Shown here piece after piece: positions 1-5,868 of a stretch of DNA of 8,172 nucleotides (position 1 is its first letter; each line of letters begins with the position of its first letter). Below the pieces are notes generated by a model. It was not told the DNA's origin. It did not search any database and saw only the letters and a program-made list of their open reading frames with translations. The stretch is from positions 1 to 8,172 of the forward strand of contig JASHXJ010000304.1 in assembly GCA_030043595.1 (NCBI GenBank), given 5' to 3'. A program made the position numbers and the translations under genes. This DNA comes from Trebonia sp. (GTDB lineage: Bacteria; Actinomycetota; Actinomycetes; Streptosporangiales; Streptosporangiaceae).

Positions 1-199
1 GCCGCCCGGCGGCCTGCGCCGGCGCGGTGGCTGGGTCGGCACGGCGCTCACGCTTCCCGTGGCGCCGGCCGGCTCAACCGGACCGCCGGGCAGCTGGGTC
101 GACGTGCTCACCGGCAGCGGCTACCGCACGGACACGGTGCCGCTCGCCGAGCTGACGCGGCGGCTGCCGGTGGCGCTGCTCGTCCCGGAGCAGCGATGA
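1..199 (+). CDS. treY: Maltooligosyl trehalose synthase, C-terminal end (5' partial)
   Basis: Only the last 65 residues are present. The reading frame enters at base 2 and ends in TGA at 197-199. TreY is a GH13 enzyme that rearranges the reducing-end alpha-1,4 bond of a maltodextrin into an alpha-1,1 bond, giving a maltooligosyl-trehalose. The visible tail has the pattern expected at a TreY C-terminus: a 'GSWVDVLTG' strand, then 'VPLAELTRRLPVALLVPE', which matches the closing beta-sandwich domain of the family. The catalytic barrel lies outside the window. The stop codon overlaps the start of treZ in an ATGA arrangement, so the two genes are almost certainly co-transcribed and translationally coupled. 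The treZ neighbour is the strongest support for the call, because the preserved fragment is short and not diagnostic alone. Confidence 0.85.
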   Translation, partial: PPGGLRRRGGWVGTALTLPVAPAGSTGPPGSWVDVLTGSGYRTDTVPLAELTRRLPVALLVPEQR

Positions 200-1965
200 C
201 TGAGTTCAGCGTGTGGGCGCCGGACGCCAGCCGCGCCGAGGTGGAGATCGGCGGGCGCCGCCGCCCGATGCGGCGGGGGGAGCGGCCAGGCTGGTGGCAC
301 GCCGAGGCGGCAGCATCGCCCGGGACTGACTACGCGTTCTGGCTGGACGGCGACGGACCGCTGGCCGACCCGAGATCGCCGTGGCAGCCCTGTGGTCCCG
401 GCGGCCCGAGCCGGACCTACGACCACACCGCGTTCACCTGGGCCGACTCCGGCTGGCGCGGCACGCCGCTGCAGGGAGCGGTCATCTACGAGCTGCACAC
501 GGGCACGTTTACCCCTGACGGAACCCTGGACGCGGCGATCGGGCGCCTGGACTACCTCGCCGGCCTGGGCGTCACCGTCGTCGAGCTGATGCCCGTCGCC
601 GCGTTCCCCGGCCAGCACGGCTGGGGGTACGACGGGATCGGCCTGTGGGCGGTGCACGACCCTTACGGGGGCCCGGACGCGCTCAAGCGGTTCGTGGACG
701 CCTGCCACCGGCGCGGCCTTGCCGTCTTCCTGGACGTCGTCTACAACCACGTAGGGCCAGGTAACCGGCTCGCCGCGTTCGGGCCGTACTTCACGTCCGC
801 GCACATGACGCCGTGGGGTCCTGCGGTCAACCTGGACCAGCCCGGCTCAGACGAAGTGCGCGCCTTCGTGGTCGGCAACGCGCTGATGTGGCTGCGCGAC
901 TACCACATCGACGGGCTGCGCCTGGACGCCGTGCACGCGCTGGAGGACCGCCGAGCCGTGCACATCCTCGAGGAACTGGCCGTCGCGGTGGACGCGCTCG
1001 CCGTCTCGGCCGGCCGGTCCCTCGTCCTGGTGGCGGAAACCGACCGCAACGACCCCCGGCTGATCACCTCGCGGGAGGCCGGCGGCTACGGGCTGACAGC
1101 CCAGTGGAACGACGACTTCCACCACGCGGTGCACTCCTGGGTGACCGGCGAGCGGCAGGCATACTACGCCGACTTCGGCGCGGCAGCGGCCGTCGCCAAG
1201 ACGCTGACCAGGGCATACTTCCACGACGGCACATGGTCGTCGTTCCGCGGGCGGAGCCACGGCCGGCCCGTTGACGTGCTGACGATCCCCGCCTACCGGT
1301 TCGCCGGCTTCCTGCAGGACCACGACCAGGTCGGCAACCGCGCCATCGGCGACCGCATCGCGGCCACGCTGGCCGGCCATCCGCTGCACGACGGGCTGCT
1401 GCGGGTCGCGGCAGGCCTCGTGCTCACCGCGCCGTTCACCCCCCTGCTGTTCATGGGCGAGGAATGGGGCGCCGACACGCCGTGGCAGTTCTTCACCGAC
1501 CACACCGATCCGGCGCTGGCACAGGCGGTCAGCGCCGGCCGCAAGTCCGAGTTCGCCACCCACGGCTGGGGGCTGGCCGACATCCCCGATCCGCAGGACA
1601 AGGAGACGTTCCTGCGCTCCAAGCTCGACTGGGCGCAGCCGGACCAGGAGCCGTACCGCTCCGTCCTCGACTGGTACCGGTCGCTGCTCGCGCTGCGCCG
1701 CGCCCGCCCGGAACTGACCGATCCGCGCCTGGATCACCGGCGGGTGGACTGCGACGAGGACGCCCGCTGGCTGCTGGTCACCCGCGGCCCGCTCCGCATA
1801 GCGGCCAACCTGGGCACCTCGACGGCGAGCATTCCGCTGACCTCGGCCAGCACCGGCCGTGCACCCGCCCTGCTCGCCGCGTCCGATCCCGATATAACGG
1901 TCAAACCGGAAGCAATCACCCTGCCCCCCGCATCCTTCGTGGTTGTCGACATCGGGCCCGAATAA
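196..1965 (+). CDS. treZ: Malto-oligosyltrehalose trehalohydrolase
   Basis: This 589-residue cytoplasmic GH13 enzyme hydrolyses the alpha-1,4 bond next to the trehalose end of maltooligosyl-trehalose, releasing trehalose. It is the second step of the TreY/TreZ pathway. An N-terminal immunoglobulin-like domain (about 1-90, starting 'FSVWAPDA') precedes the barrel. Barrel motifs in order are 'VIYELHTGTF' (96-105), region I 'DVVYNH' (180-185), region II 'GLRLDAVHAL' with nucleophile Asp244, region III 'VAETDRNDPRL' with acid/base Glu281, and region IV 'DHDQVGNRA' with the stabilising Asp at 377. 'LLFMGEEWGADTPWQFFTDH' (417-436) is a TreZ signature. A C-terminal beta domain runs from about 510. 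Length is normal for the family and all catalytic residues are present. The ATG at 196 overlaps the treY stop and has GGAG five bases upstream (187-190). No signal peptide is seen. Confidence 0.96.
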   Translation: MTEFSVWAPDASRAEVEIGGRRRPMRRGERPGWWHAEAAASPGTDYAFWLDGDGPLADPRSPWQPCGPGGPSRTYDHTAFTWADSGWRGTPLQGAVIYELHTGTFTPDGTLDAAIGRLDYLAGLGVTVVELMPVAAFPGQHGWGYDGIGLWAVHDPYGGPDALKRFVDACHRRGLAVFLDVVYNHVGPGNRLAAFGPYFTSAHMTPWGPAVNLDQPGSDEVRAFVVGNALMWLRDYHIDGLRLDAVHALEDRRAVHILEELAVAVDALAVSAGRSLVLVAETDRNDPRLITSREAGGYGLTAQWNDDFHHAVHSWVTGERQAYYADFGAAAAVAKTLTRAYFHDGTWSSFRGRSHGRPVDVLTIPAYRFAGFLQDHDQVGNRAIGDRIAATLAGHPLHDGLLRVAAGLVLTAPFTPLLFMGEEWGADTPWQFFTDHTDPALAQAVSAGRKSEFATHGWGLADIPDPQDKETFLRSKLDWAQPDQEPYRSVLDWYRSLLALRRARPELTDPRLDHRRVDCDEDARWLLVTRGPLRIAANLGTSTASIPLTSASTGRAPALLAASDPDITVKPEAITLPPASFVVVDIGPE

Positions 1966-1997
1966 CGCGGCACGGGCTGGCGGGCTGGACAAAGGGT

Positions 1998-2028
1998 GCG
2001 GAAGAATGTGAGCAGAGCCACTTCCCGC
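1998..2028 (+). promoter_or_regulatory. Weak hairpin in the treZ to MetE-like gap
   Basis: Arm GCGGAA (1998-2003) can pair with TTCC-C-GC (2022-2028) around one bulged C. Inside it, GTG (2008-2010) pairs with CAC (2019-2021), leaving an 8-base loop. No T-run follows, so it is a poor terminator candidate. It could be a 5'-leader structure of the methyltransferase gene or chance pairing in GC-rich DNA. The rest of the 125-bp gap (1966-2090) shows only a weak promoter candidate, TTGCCC (2030-2035) and TAGTCG (2053-2058) spaced 17 bp. I recognise no riboswitch. Confidence 0.2.
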
Positions 2029-2078
2029 GTTGCCCGCACGACTGCAGGCGGGTAGTCGGCATTAGACGACGTTGTCTC

Positions 2079-2084
2079 AGGAGG
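2079..2084 (+). promoter_or_regulatory. Ribosome binding site of the MetE-like gene
   Basis: A perfect AGGAGG lies six bases before the ATG at 2091. The reading frame is open far upstream, into treZ, so this site decides the start. It also matches the point where family homology begins ('HSDVIGSLLRP'). Confidence 0.85.
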
Positions 2085-2090
2085 CTGGCG

Positions 2091-3185
2091 ATGCCACAGA
2101 TCTACCACTCCGATGTCATTGGCTCGCTTTTGCGGCCGAGATACCTCACGCGGGCCCGCGACGCACTGGCGGCGGGCGAGCTCACCCCGGTGGAGTTCAA
2201 GCGGATCGAGGACCGCGCGGTTGACCAGGCGATCGCGATGCAGGAAGGCGTAGGGCTCGACGTCATCACGGACGGGGAGCTTCGGCGGTTTTCCTTCCTC
2301 GTCCAGCTCATCGGCGAGCTCGAGGGAGTGGTCCCGCGGGAGGGCGCGCCCGTTCACTTCCACAATGACACCAACCCCGGCTTCGACTGGCACTCGCCGT
2401 TCACTGTCACCGGCAAGATCAGCCAGAGGCGGAAGCTGACCATCGAGGAGTACGCGTACGCGCGGGCCCGGGCCACCAAGCCCGTGAAAGTTACGCTGCC
2501 GAGCCCGCTCGTCCTCTATTCCATGTGGTCGCCCGAACTGTCTACCGCGGCGTATAAGGACGCCTTCGAGCTGTTCGCCGACGCGGCCGCGATCGTGCGC
2601 GCCGAGGCGGCGGCGCTCGCCGACCTCGGCTGCACCTATATCCAGATCGACTCGCCCGACTACGGCACGCTGGTCGACCCGGTGAACCGGGAGCTGCGCG
2701 AGAACCTGGGCATGCCGACCGAGCGGACCCTCACCGAGGGCGCGGAGATCATGAACAGCGTCGGCGATGTCCCCGGCGTGACGTTCGGTCTGCACCTGTG
2801 CAAGGGGAACTACCTCAGCCAGTGGATCGGCGAGGGCGGCTACGACCTGACCGCCGAGGCCCTGTTCAACAGGCTGACCAACTTCGACGTTTTCGAGCTC
2901 GAGTACGAGGACGCGCGGTCCGGCTCGTTCGAGCCGCTGGCGAAGCTGCCGGACGACAAGGCCGTCATCCTCGGCCTGGTGTCCAGCAAGACCACGACGC
3001 TGGAGTCCGCCGAGGCGCTGACCGCCCGGGTGCACGAGGCGGCGCGCTACGTCGGCCTGGAGCGGCTCGGCCTGTCCACGCAGTGCGGGTTCTCCTCGGT
3101 GCTGATCGGCGCTAACCTGACCAACGAGGACGTGCAGGAGCGCAAGCTCGAGCTGGTCGCGGAGGTGGCGCACCAGATCTGGTAG
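2091..3185 (+). CDS. MetE-like (cobalamin-independent methionine synthase II family) zinc methyltransferase
   Basis: This 364-residue protein matches only the C-terminal catalytic barrel of MetE. Full MetE is about 750 residues with a duplicated N-terminal barrel. Family marks in order are 'GSLLRP' (11-16), 'DGELRR' (61-66), 'LPSP' (136-139), 'IQIDSPDYG' (184-192), 'GLHLCKGN' (233-240), 'FELEYEDARSG' (268-278), 'LGLVSSK' (294-300) and 'STQCGFSS' (329-336). His235, Cys237, a Glu within 269-273 and Cys332 match the His-x-Cys/Glu/Cys zinc site that activates the thiol substrate in MetE. Short relatives include Bacillus YxjG/YxjH-type proteins, archaeal core MetE and epoxyalkane:CoM transferases. 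The motifs resemble the YxjG-type group more than the CoM transferases. Known family chemistry is thiol alkylation at zinc. Whether this protein makes methionine from methyl-folate, or uses another donor, cannot be told from sequence. No folate or sulfur gene is adjacent, and the function here is inferred only at family level. Confidence 0.85.
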   Translation: MPQIYHSDVIGSLLRPRYLTRARDALAAGELTPVEFKRIEDRAVDQAIAMQEGVGLDVITDGELRRFSFLVQLIGELEGVVPREGAPVHFHNDTNPGFDWHSPFTVTGKISQRRKLTIEEYAYARARATKPVKVTLPSPLVLYSMWSPELSTAAYKDAFELFADAAAIVRAEAAALADLGCTYIQIDSPDYGTLVDPVNRELRENLGMPTERTLTEGAEIMNSVGDVPGVTFGLHLCKGNYLSQWIGEGGYDLTAEALFNRLTNFDVFELEYEDARSGSFEPLAKLPDDKAVILGLVSSKTTTLESAEALTARVHEAARYVGLERLGLSTQCGFSSVLIGANLTNEDVQERKLELVAEVAHQIW

Positions 3186-3191
3186 GCGGTT

Positions 3192-3231
3192 ACCGTGGGC
3201 AGTCGGTTATCGCCGTTCTGCCCATGGTTTT
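3192..3231 (+). terminator. Probable intrinsic terminator after the MetE-like gene
   Basis: Beginning six bases after the stop codon, ACCGTGGGCAG (3192-3202) pairs with CTGCCCATGGT (3218-3228) in an 11-bp stem with one G-T wobble. The 15-base loop contains a small CGG/CCG pairing (3204-3206 with 3213-3215). The stem ends in a TTTT run (3228-3231). The short T-run is typical of high-GC genomes. It would separate transcription of the methyltransferase from that of the phosphorylase downstream. Confidence 0.55.
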
Positions 3232-3251
3232 ACCGGTACTTAACCGGTAAA
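3229..3251. promoter_or_regulatory. Palindromic operator-like element upstream of the GH94 gene
   Basis: TTTACCGGT (3229-3237) and ACCGGTAAA (3243-3251) are perfect 9-bp inverted arms around a 5-bp spacer. Each arm carries ACCGGT, itself a palindrome with a central CG, and the two cores are 11 bp apart, about one helical turn. The element overlaps the proposed -10 box, as expected for a repressor site. A sugar-responsive repressor (for example LacI-type, whose operators centre on CG) is a reasonable inference for a phosphorylase gene, but no regulator is encoded in the window. The site does not resemble the known CebR box. Confidence 0.5.
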
Positions 3252-3259
3252 GTGGCGGC
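3248..3259 (+). promoter_or_regulatory. Candidate leaderless promoter (-10 box TAAAGT) of the GH94 gene
   Basis: TAAAGT (3248-3253) fits the actinobacterial TANNNT -10 pattern. It is followed by six bases and then the ATG, which would put the transcription start on or next to the A of ATG. No Shine-Dalgarno sequence lies in the 15 bases before the ATG, consistent with a leaderless mRNA. No good -35 is seen around 3225-3230. Leaderless transcripts are common in Actinobacteria. Confidence 0.4.
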
Positions 3260-5716
3260 ATGCGCTACGGCCATTTCGACGACGATCACCGTGAGTATGT
3301 GATCACCCGTCCGGACACGCCCGTGCCATGGATCAACTATCTCGGCACGGACGAGTACTTCGGCATCGTCTCGAACACGGCCGGCGGCTATTCGTGGCAT
3401 CGCGACGCCCGGCTGCGGCGCCTTTCCCGGTACCGCTACAACAACGTGCCCGGCGACACCGGCGGCCGCTACGTCTACCTGCGCGACGACGCCAGCGGCG
3501 AGTACTGGTCGCCCTCCTGGCAGCCGGTCCGCGCCCGGCTGGACAGCTACGAGTGCCGGCACGGACTTTCCTACACGGCGATCAGCTCCGCCAGAGGCGG
3601 GATCCGCGCGCAGACGCTCTACTTCGTGCCGCGGGGGGAGACGCTCGAGGTCTGGCGGCTGACGCTGACCAACGAGCGCGCGACGCCTGCCGCGATCTCC
3701 GTCTTCTCCTCGGTTGAGTTCGCCCTGTGGGACGCCCAGGACGACGCGACGAACTTCCAGCGCAACTACTCCACCGGCGAGGTCGAGGTCGACGGCGGCG
3801 TCATCTACCACAAGACCGAATACCGGGAGCGCCGCGACCACTTCGCCTACTTCGCGTGCTCGGAACCGCTGGCCGGATTCGACACCCAGCGCGAGGCCTT
3901 CCTCGGCCCTTACCGGGGCTTCGATGAGCCGCTGGCCGTCGAGCTTGGCCGGACGAGCGACTCGATCGCCCACGGCTGGTCGCCGCACGGCGCGCACCAC
4001 GTCAGGCTCACCCTCGAACCGGGCGCGACCAAGGAGATGATCTTCCTCCTCGGCTACTGGGAGAACCCGCGGGACGCCAAGTTCGAGGCGCCGGGGATCA
4101 TCAACAAGGCCCTGGTGCGGCCGGTCATCGAGCGCTGGCTGCGGCCGGAGACCGTCGCGGCGGGATTCGCGAGCCTCACGGCGAGCTGGGACGAGCTGCT
4201 CGACGTCCTGCGCGTCGGCACGCCCGACGCCGACACCAACCGCATGGTCAACATCTGGAACGCCTACCAGTGCCTGGTGACGTTCAACATGAGCCGTTCC
4301 GTCTCCTCGTTCGAGACCGGCATCTCGCGGGGCATGGGGTTCCGTGACTCCTGCCAGGACCTGCTCGGCTCGGTCCAGCTGGCCCCCGGGCGCGCCAGGG
4401 AGCGGATCATCGACCTGGCCGCGACGCAGTTCGCCAATGGCGGCGCCTACCACCAGTACCAGCCGCTTACCAAGACCGGGAATGACGCCATCGGTTCCGG
4501 CTTCAACGACGACCCGCTCTGGCTCGTGCTCGGCGTCGCCGCCTACCTGAAGGAGACCGGCGACGTGTCGATCCTGAACGAGGTCGTGCGGTTCAGCGAC
4601 GAGGGGTCGGCCTCGCTGTACGGCCACCTGGAGCGGTCCGTGCGCTACACGCTCGACCGGATCGGCCCGCACGGCCTGCCGCTCATCGGTCGCGCGGACT
4701 GGAACGACTGCCTGAACCTGAACTGCTTCTCGCAAACACCGGGCGAGTCCTTCCAGACCACGCAGAACATCGAGGGCGGTGTCGCCGAGTCGGTGTTCAT
4801 CGCGGGGCTGTTCACGCTGGCCGCGCGGGAGTTCGCCGCCATCGCCGCGCTGCGCGGCCGCAGCGAAGAGGCGGACAGCTACCGCGCCGATGCCGAGAAG
4901 ATGGCCGCAGCGGTCGCCGAGCACGGCTGGGACGGCGAGTGGTTCCTGCGTGCCTACGACCACTTCGGGAACCCGGTCGGGTCCGCGCGCAACCCCGAGG
5001 GGCAGATCTTCATCGAGCCGCAGGGCATGTGCCTGATGGGCGGCATAGGAATAGCAGCCAGAACGGAGGGTGGCGACTCCGATGCCAACCTCGCCGCGCG
5101 GACCCTGGCCAGCGTGCGGGAGCGGCTGGCCACGCCGCACGGGATCATGCTGCTGCAGCCGGCGTTCACCAGCTACCACGTCGAGCTCGGCGAGATCTCG
5201 TCCTACCCGCCCGGCTACAAGGAGAACGCGAGCGTGTTCTGCCACACGAACCCGTGGCTGATGATCGCCGCGACTATGGCGGGGGACGGTGACGCCGCCT
5301 TCGACTACTACAAGCGGATCAACCCGTCGGCCCGCGAGCCGATCAGCGACCTGCACCGCTGCGAGCCGTACGTCTACGCGCAGATGATCGCCGGGCGGGA
5401 CGCGCCCGCCCACGGCGAGGCGAAGAACTCGTGGCTGACCGGGACGGCCGCGTGGAACTTCGTCGCGATCACCCAGTGGATCCTCGGCATCCGGCCGGAA
5501 CTATCCGGGCTGCGCGTCGAGCCCGTCCTTCCCGCGGCGTGGCCGGGGTATACCGCGACGCGGCGGTTCCGCGGCGTGACCTACGAGATCACCGTGCGCC
5601 GCGACGGCAGTGCGGGCTACCTCACGGTGGACGGGCAGCGGGTCGACGGGACGCTCGTGCCGCTGGCGGCCGCGGGAACGACCGCGCGGGTGGAGGTGGT
5701 CCTCCCGCTTGCCTGA
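3260..5716 (+). CDS. GH94 glycoside phosphorylase, probable cellobiose phosphorylase
   Basis: This 818-residue protein has no signal peptide and is probably cytoplasmic. GH94 enzymes phosphorolyse beta-linked disaccharides with inversion. Cellobiose phosphorylase yields alpha-glucose-1-phosphate and glucose, saving one ATP over hydrolysis. The length and order match the Cellvibrio gilvus enzyme (about 822 residues): N-terminal beta-sandwich from 'YGHFDDDHREYVIT' with 'PWINYLG' (23-29), a linker, an (alpha/alpha)6 barrel from about 330, and a C-terminal beta cap (about 745-818). Visible sites are 'NMSRS' with Arg346, 'SRGMGFRDS' with Arg357 and Asp363, 'GRADWNDCLN' with the general acid Asp483, 'IEPQG' (585-589), 'YPPGYKEN' then His662, and 'SWLTGTAAWNF' (724-734). 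The remembered alignment gives Asp483 as equivalent to catalytic Asp490 and His662 to phosphate-binding His666. The ATG at 3260 matches the family N-terminus but lacks a ribosome site, so initiation may be leaderless. Cellobionic acid and other GH94 specificities are not excluded. No transporter or beta-glucosidase is adjacent. Confidence 0.88.
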   Translation: MRYGHFDDDHREYVITRPDTPVPWINYLGTDEYFGIVSNTAGGYSWHRDARLRRLSRYRYNNVPGDTGGRYVYLRDDASGEYWSPSWQPVRARLDSYECRHGLSYTAISSARGGIRAQTLYFVPRGETLEVWRLTLTNERATPAAISVFSSVEFALWDAQDDATNFQRNYSTGEVEVDGGVIYHKTEYRERRDHFAYFACSEPLAGFDTQREAFLGPYRGFDEPLAVELGRTSDSIAHGWSPHGAHHVRLTLEPGATKEMIFLLGYWENPRDAKFEAPGIINKALVRPVIERWLRPETVAAGFASLTASWDELLDVLRVGTPDADTNRMVNIWNAYQCLVTFNMSRSVSSFETGISRGMGFRDSCQDLLGSVQLAPGRARERIIDLAATQFANGGAYHQYQPLTKTGNDAIGSGFNDDPLWLVLGVAAYLKETGDVSILNEVVRFSDEGSASLYGHLERSVRYTLDRIGPHGLPLIGRADWNDCLNLNCFSQTPGESFQTTQNIEGGVAESVFIAGLFTLAAREFAAIAALRGRSEEADSYRADAEKMAAAVAEHGWDGEWFLRAYDHFGNPVGSARNPEGQIFIEPQGMCLMGGIGIAARTEGGDSDANLAARTLASVRERLATPHGIMLLQPAFTSYHVELGEISSYPPGYKENASVFCHTNPWLMIAATMAGDGDAAFDYYKRINPSAREPISDLHRCEPYVYAQMIAGRDAPAHGEAKNSWLTGTAAWNFVAITQWILGIRPELSGLRVEPVLPAAWPGYTATRRFRGVTYEITVRRDGSAGYLTVDGQRVDGTLVPLAAAGTTARVEVVLPLA

Positions 5717-5761
5717 GCAGGCTGGCCGACGGGAGACGGGCGGGATCGCAGCGGATATCCG

Positions 5762-5785
5762 GGGTTTGTCCCTGCGGCACAACCC
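5762..5785. repeat. Imperfect inverted repeat between the GH94 and oxygenase genes
   Basis: GGGTTTGT (5762-5769) pairs with ACAACCC (5779-5785) in seven base pairs with one bulged T and a 9-base loop. Just before it is a 10-bp perfect palindrome, CGGATATCCG (5752-5761). With no T-run, the repeat is at best a weak or Rho-assisted terminator for the phosphorylase gene. Either element could instead be an operator for the oxygenase gene. No coding potential is seen in the 152-bp gap (5717-5868). Confidence 0.3.
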
Positions 5786-5837
5786 GAGCGCCGCGGAATC
5801 GGCGTTCGTGCCCCTTCTCCCGCCGGCCCGCCAGAGT

Positions 5838-5843
5838 TACGCT
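5838..5843 (+). promoter_or_regulatory. Candidate -10 box of the oxygenase operon
   Basis: TACGCT fits TANNNT and would place the transcript start near 5850, shortly before the ribosome site at 5856-5860. The best -35 at normal spacing is TTCTCC (5815-5820), which is weak. The call rests on the position and the -10 pattern alone. Confidence 0.25.
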
Positions 5844-5855
5844 CAGCCCGTCCCT

Positions 5856-5860
5856 GGAGG
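5856..5860 (+). promoter_or_regulatory. Ribosome binding site of the oxygenase gene
   Basis: GGAGG is eight bases before the ATG at 5869. The frame is open back into the phosphorylase gene, so this site, together with the start of family similarity, sets the start. Confidence 0.8.
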
Positions 5861-5868
5861 TGAGCCAG

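Noticed and set aside
1290..1300. Additional ACCGGT cores inside coding sequence (for example near 1296, 1676, 6974 and 7743)
   Set aside because: ACCGGT is common in GC-rich coding DNA. None of these copies forms the paired inverted arrangement seen at 3229-3251.
2008..2055. 15-codon leader peptide (GTG start at 2008) upstream of the MetE-like gene
   Set aside because: It contains no Cys or Met cluster that would suggest amino-acid attenuation, and the GGAAG before it is too close to the start to be a convincing ribosome site.
2030..2058. Promoter TTGCCC-17 bp-TAGTCG before the MetE-like gene
   Set aside because: The spacing is right, but the -10 matches the consensus at only two positions. 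It is not strong enough to list as a feature.
1464..2090. N-terminal extension of the MetE-like frame into treZ
   Set aside because: The extension overlaps treZ in another frame and has no family similarity. A perfect ribosome site supports the ATG at 2091.
3230..5413. 727-residue open frame on the minus strand opposite the GH94 gene
   Set aside because: It is antisense to a gene with clear family motifs along its whole length. Its translation is low-complexity (Arg, Val, Gly, Ala rich) with no recognisable motif, a typical shadow frame in GC-rich DNA.
5431..5868. Upstream part of the long frame that contains the oxygenase gene
   Set aside because: It overlaps the end of the GH94 gene in another frame. 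The oxygenase similarity and the GGAGG site begin only at 5856-5869.
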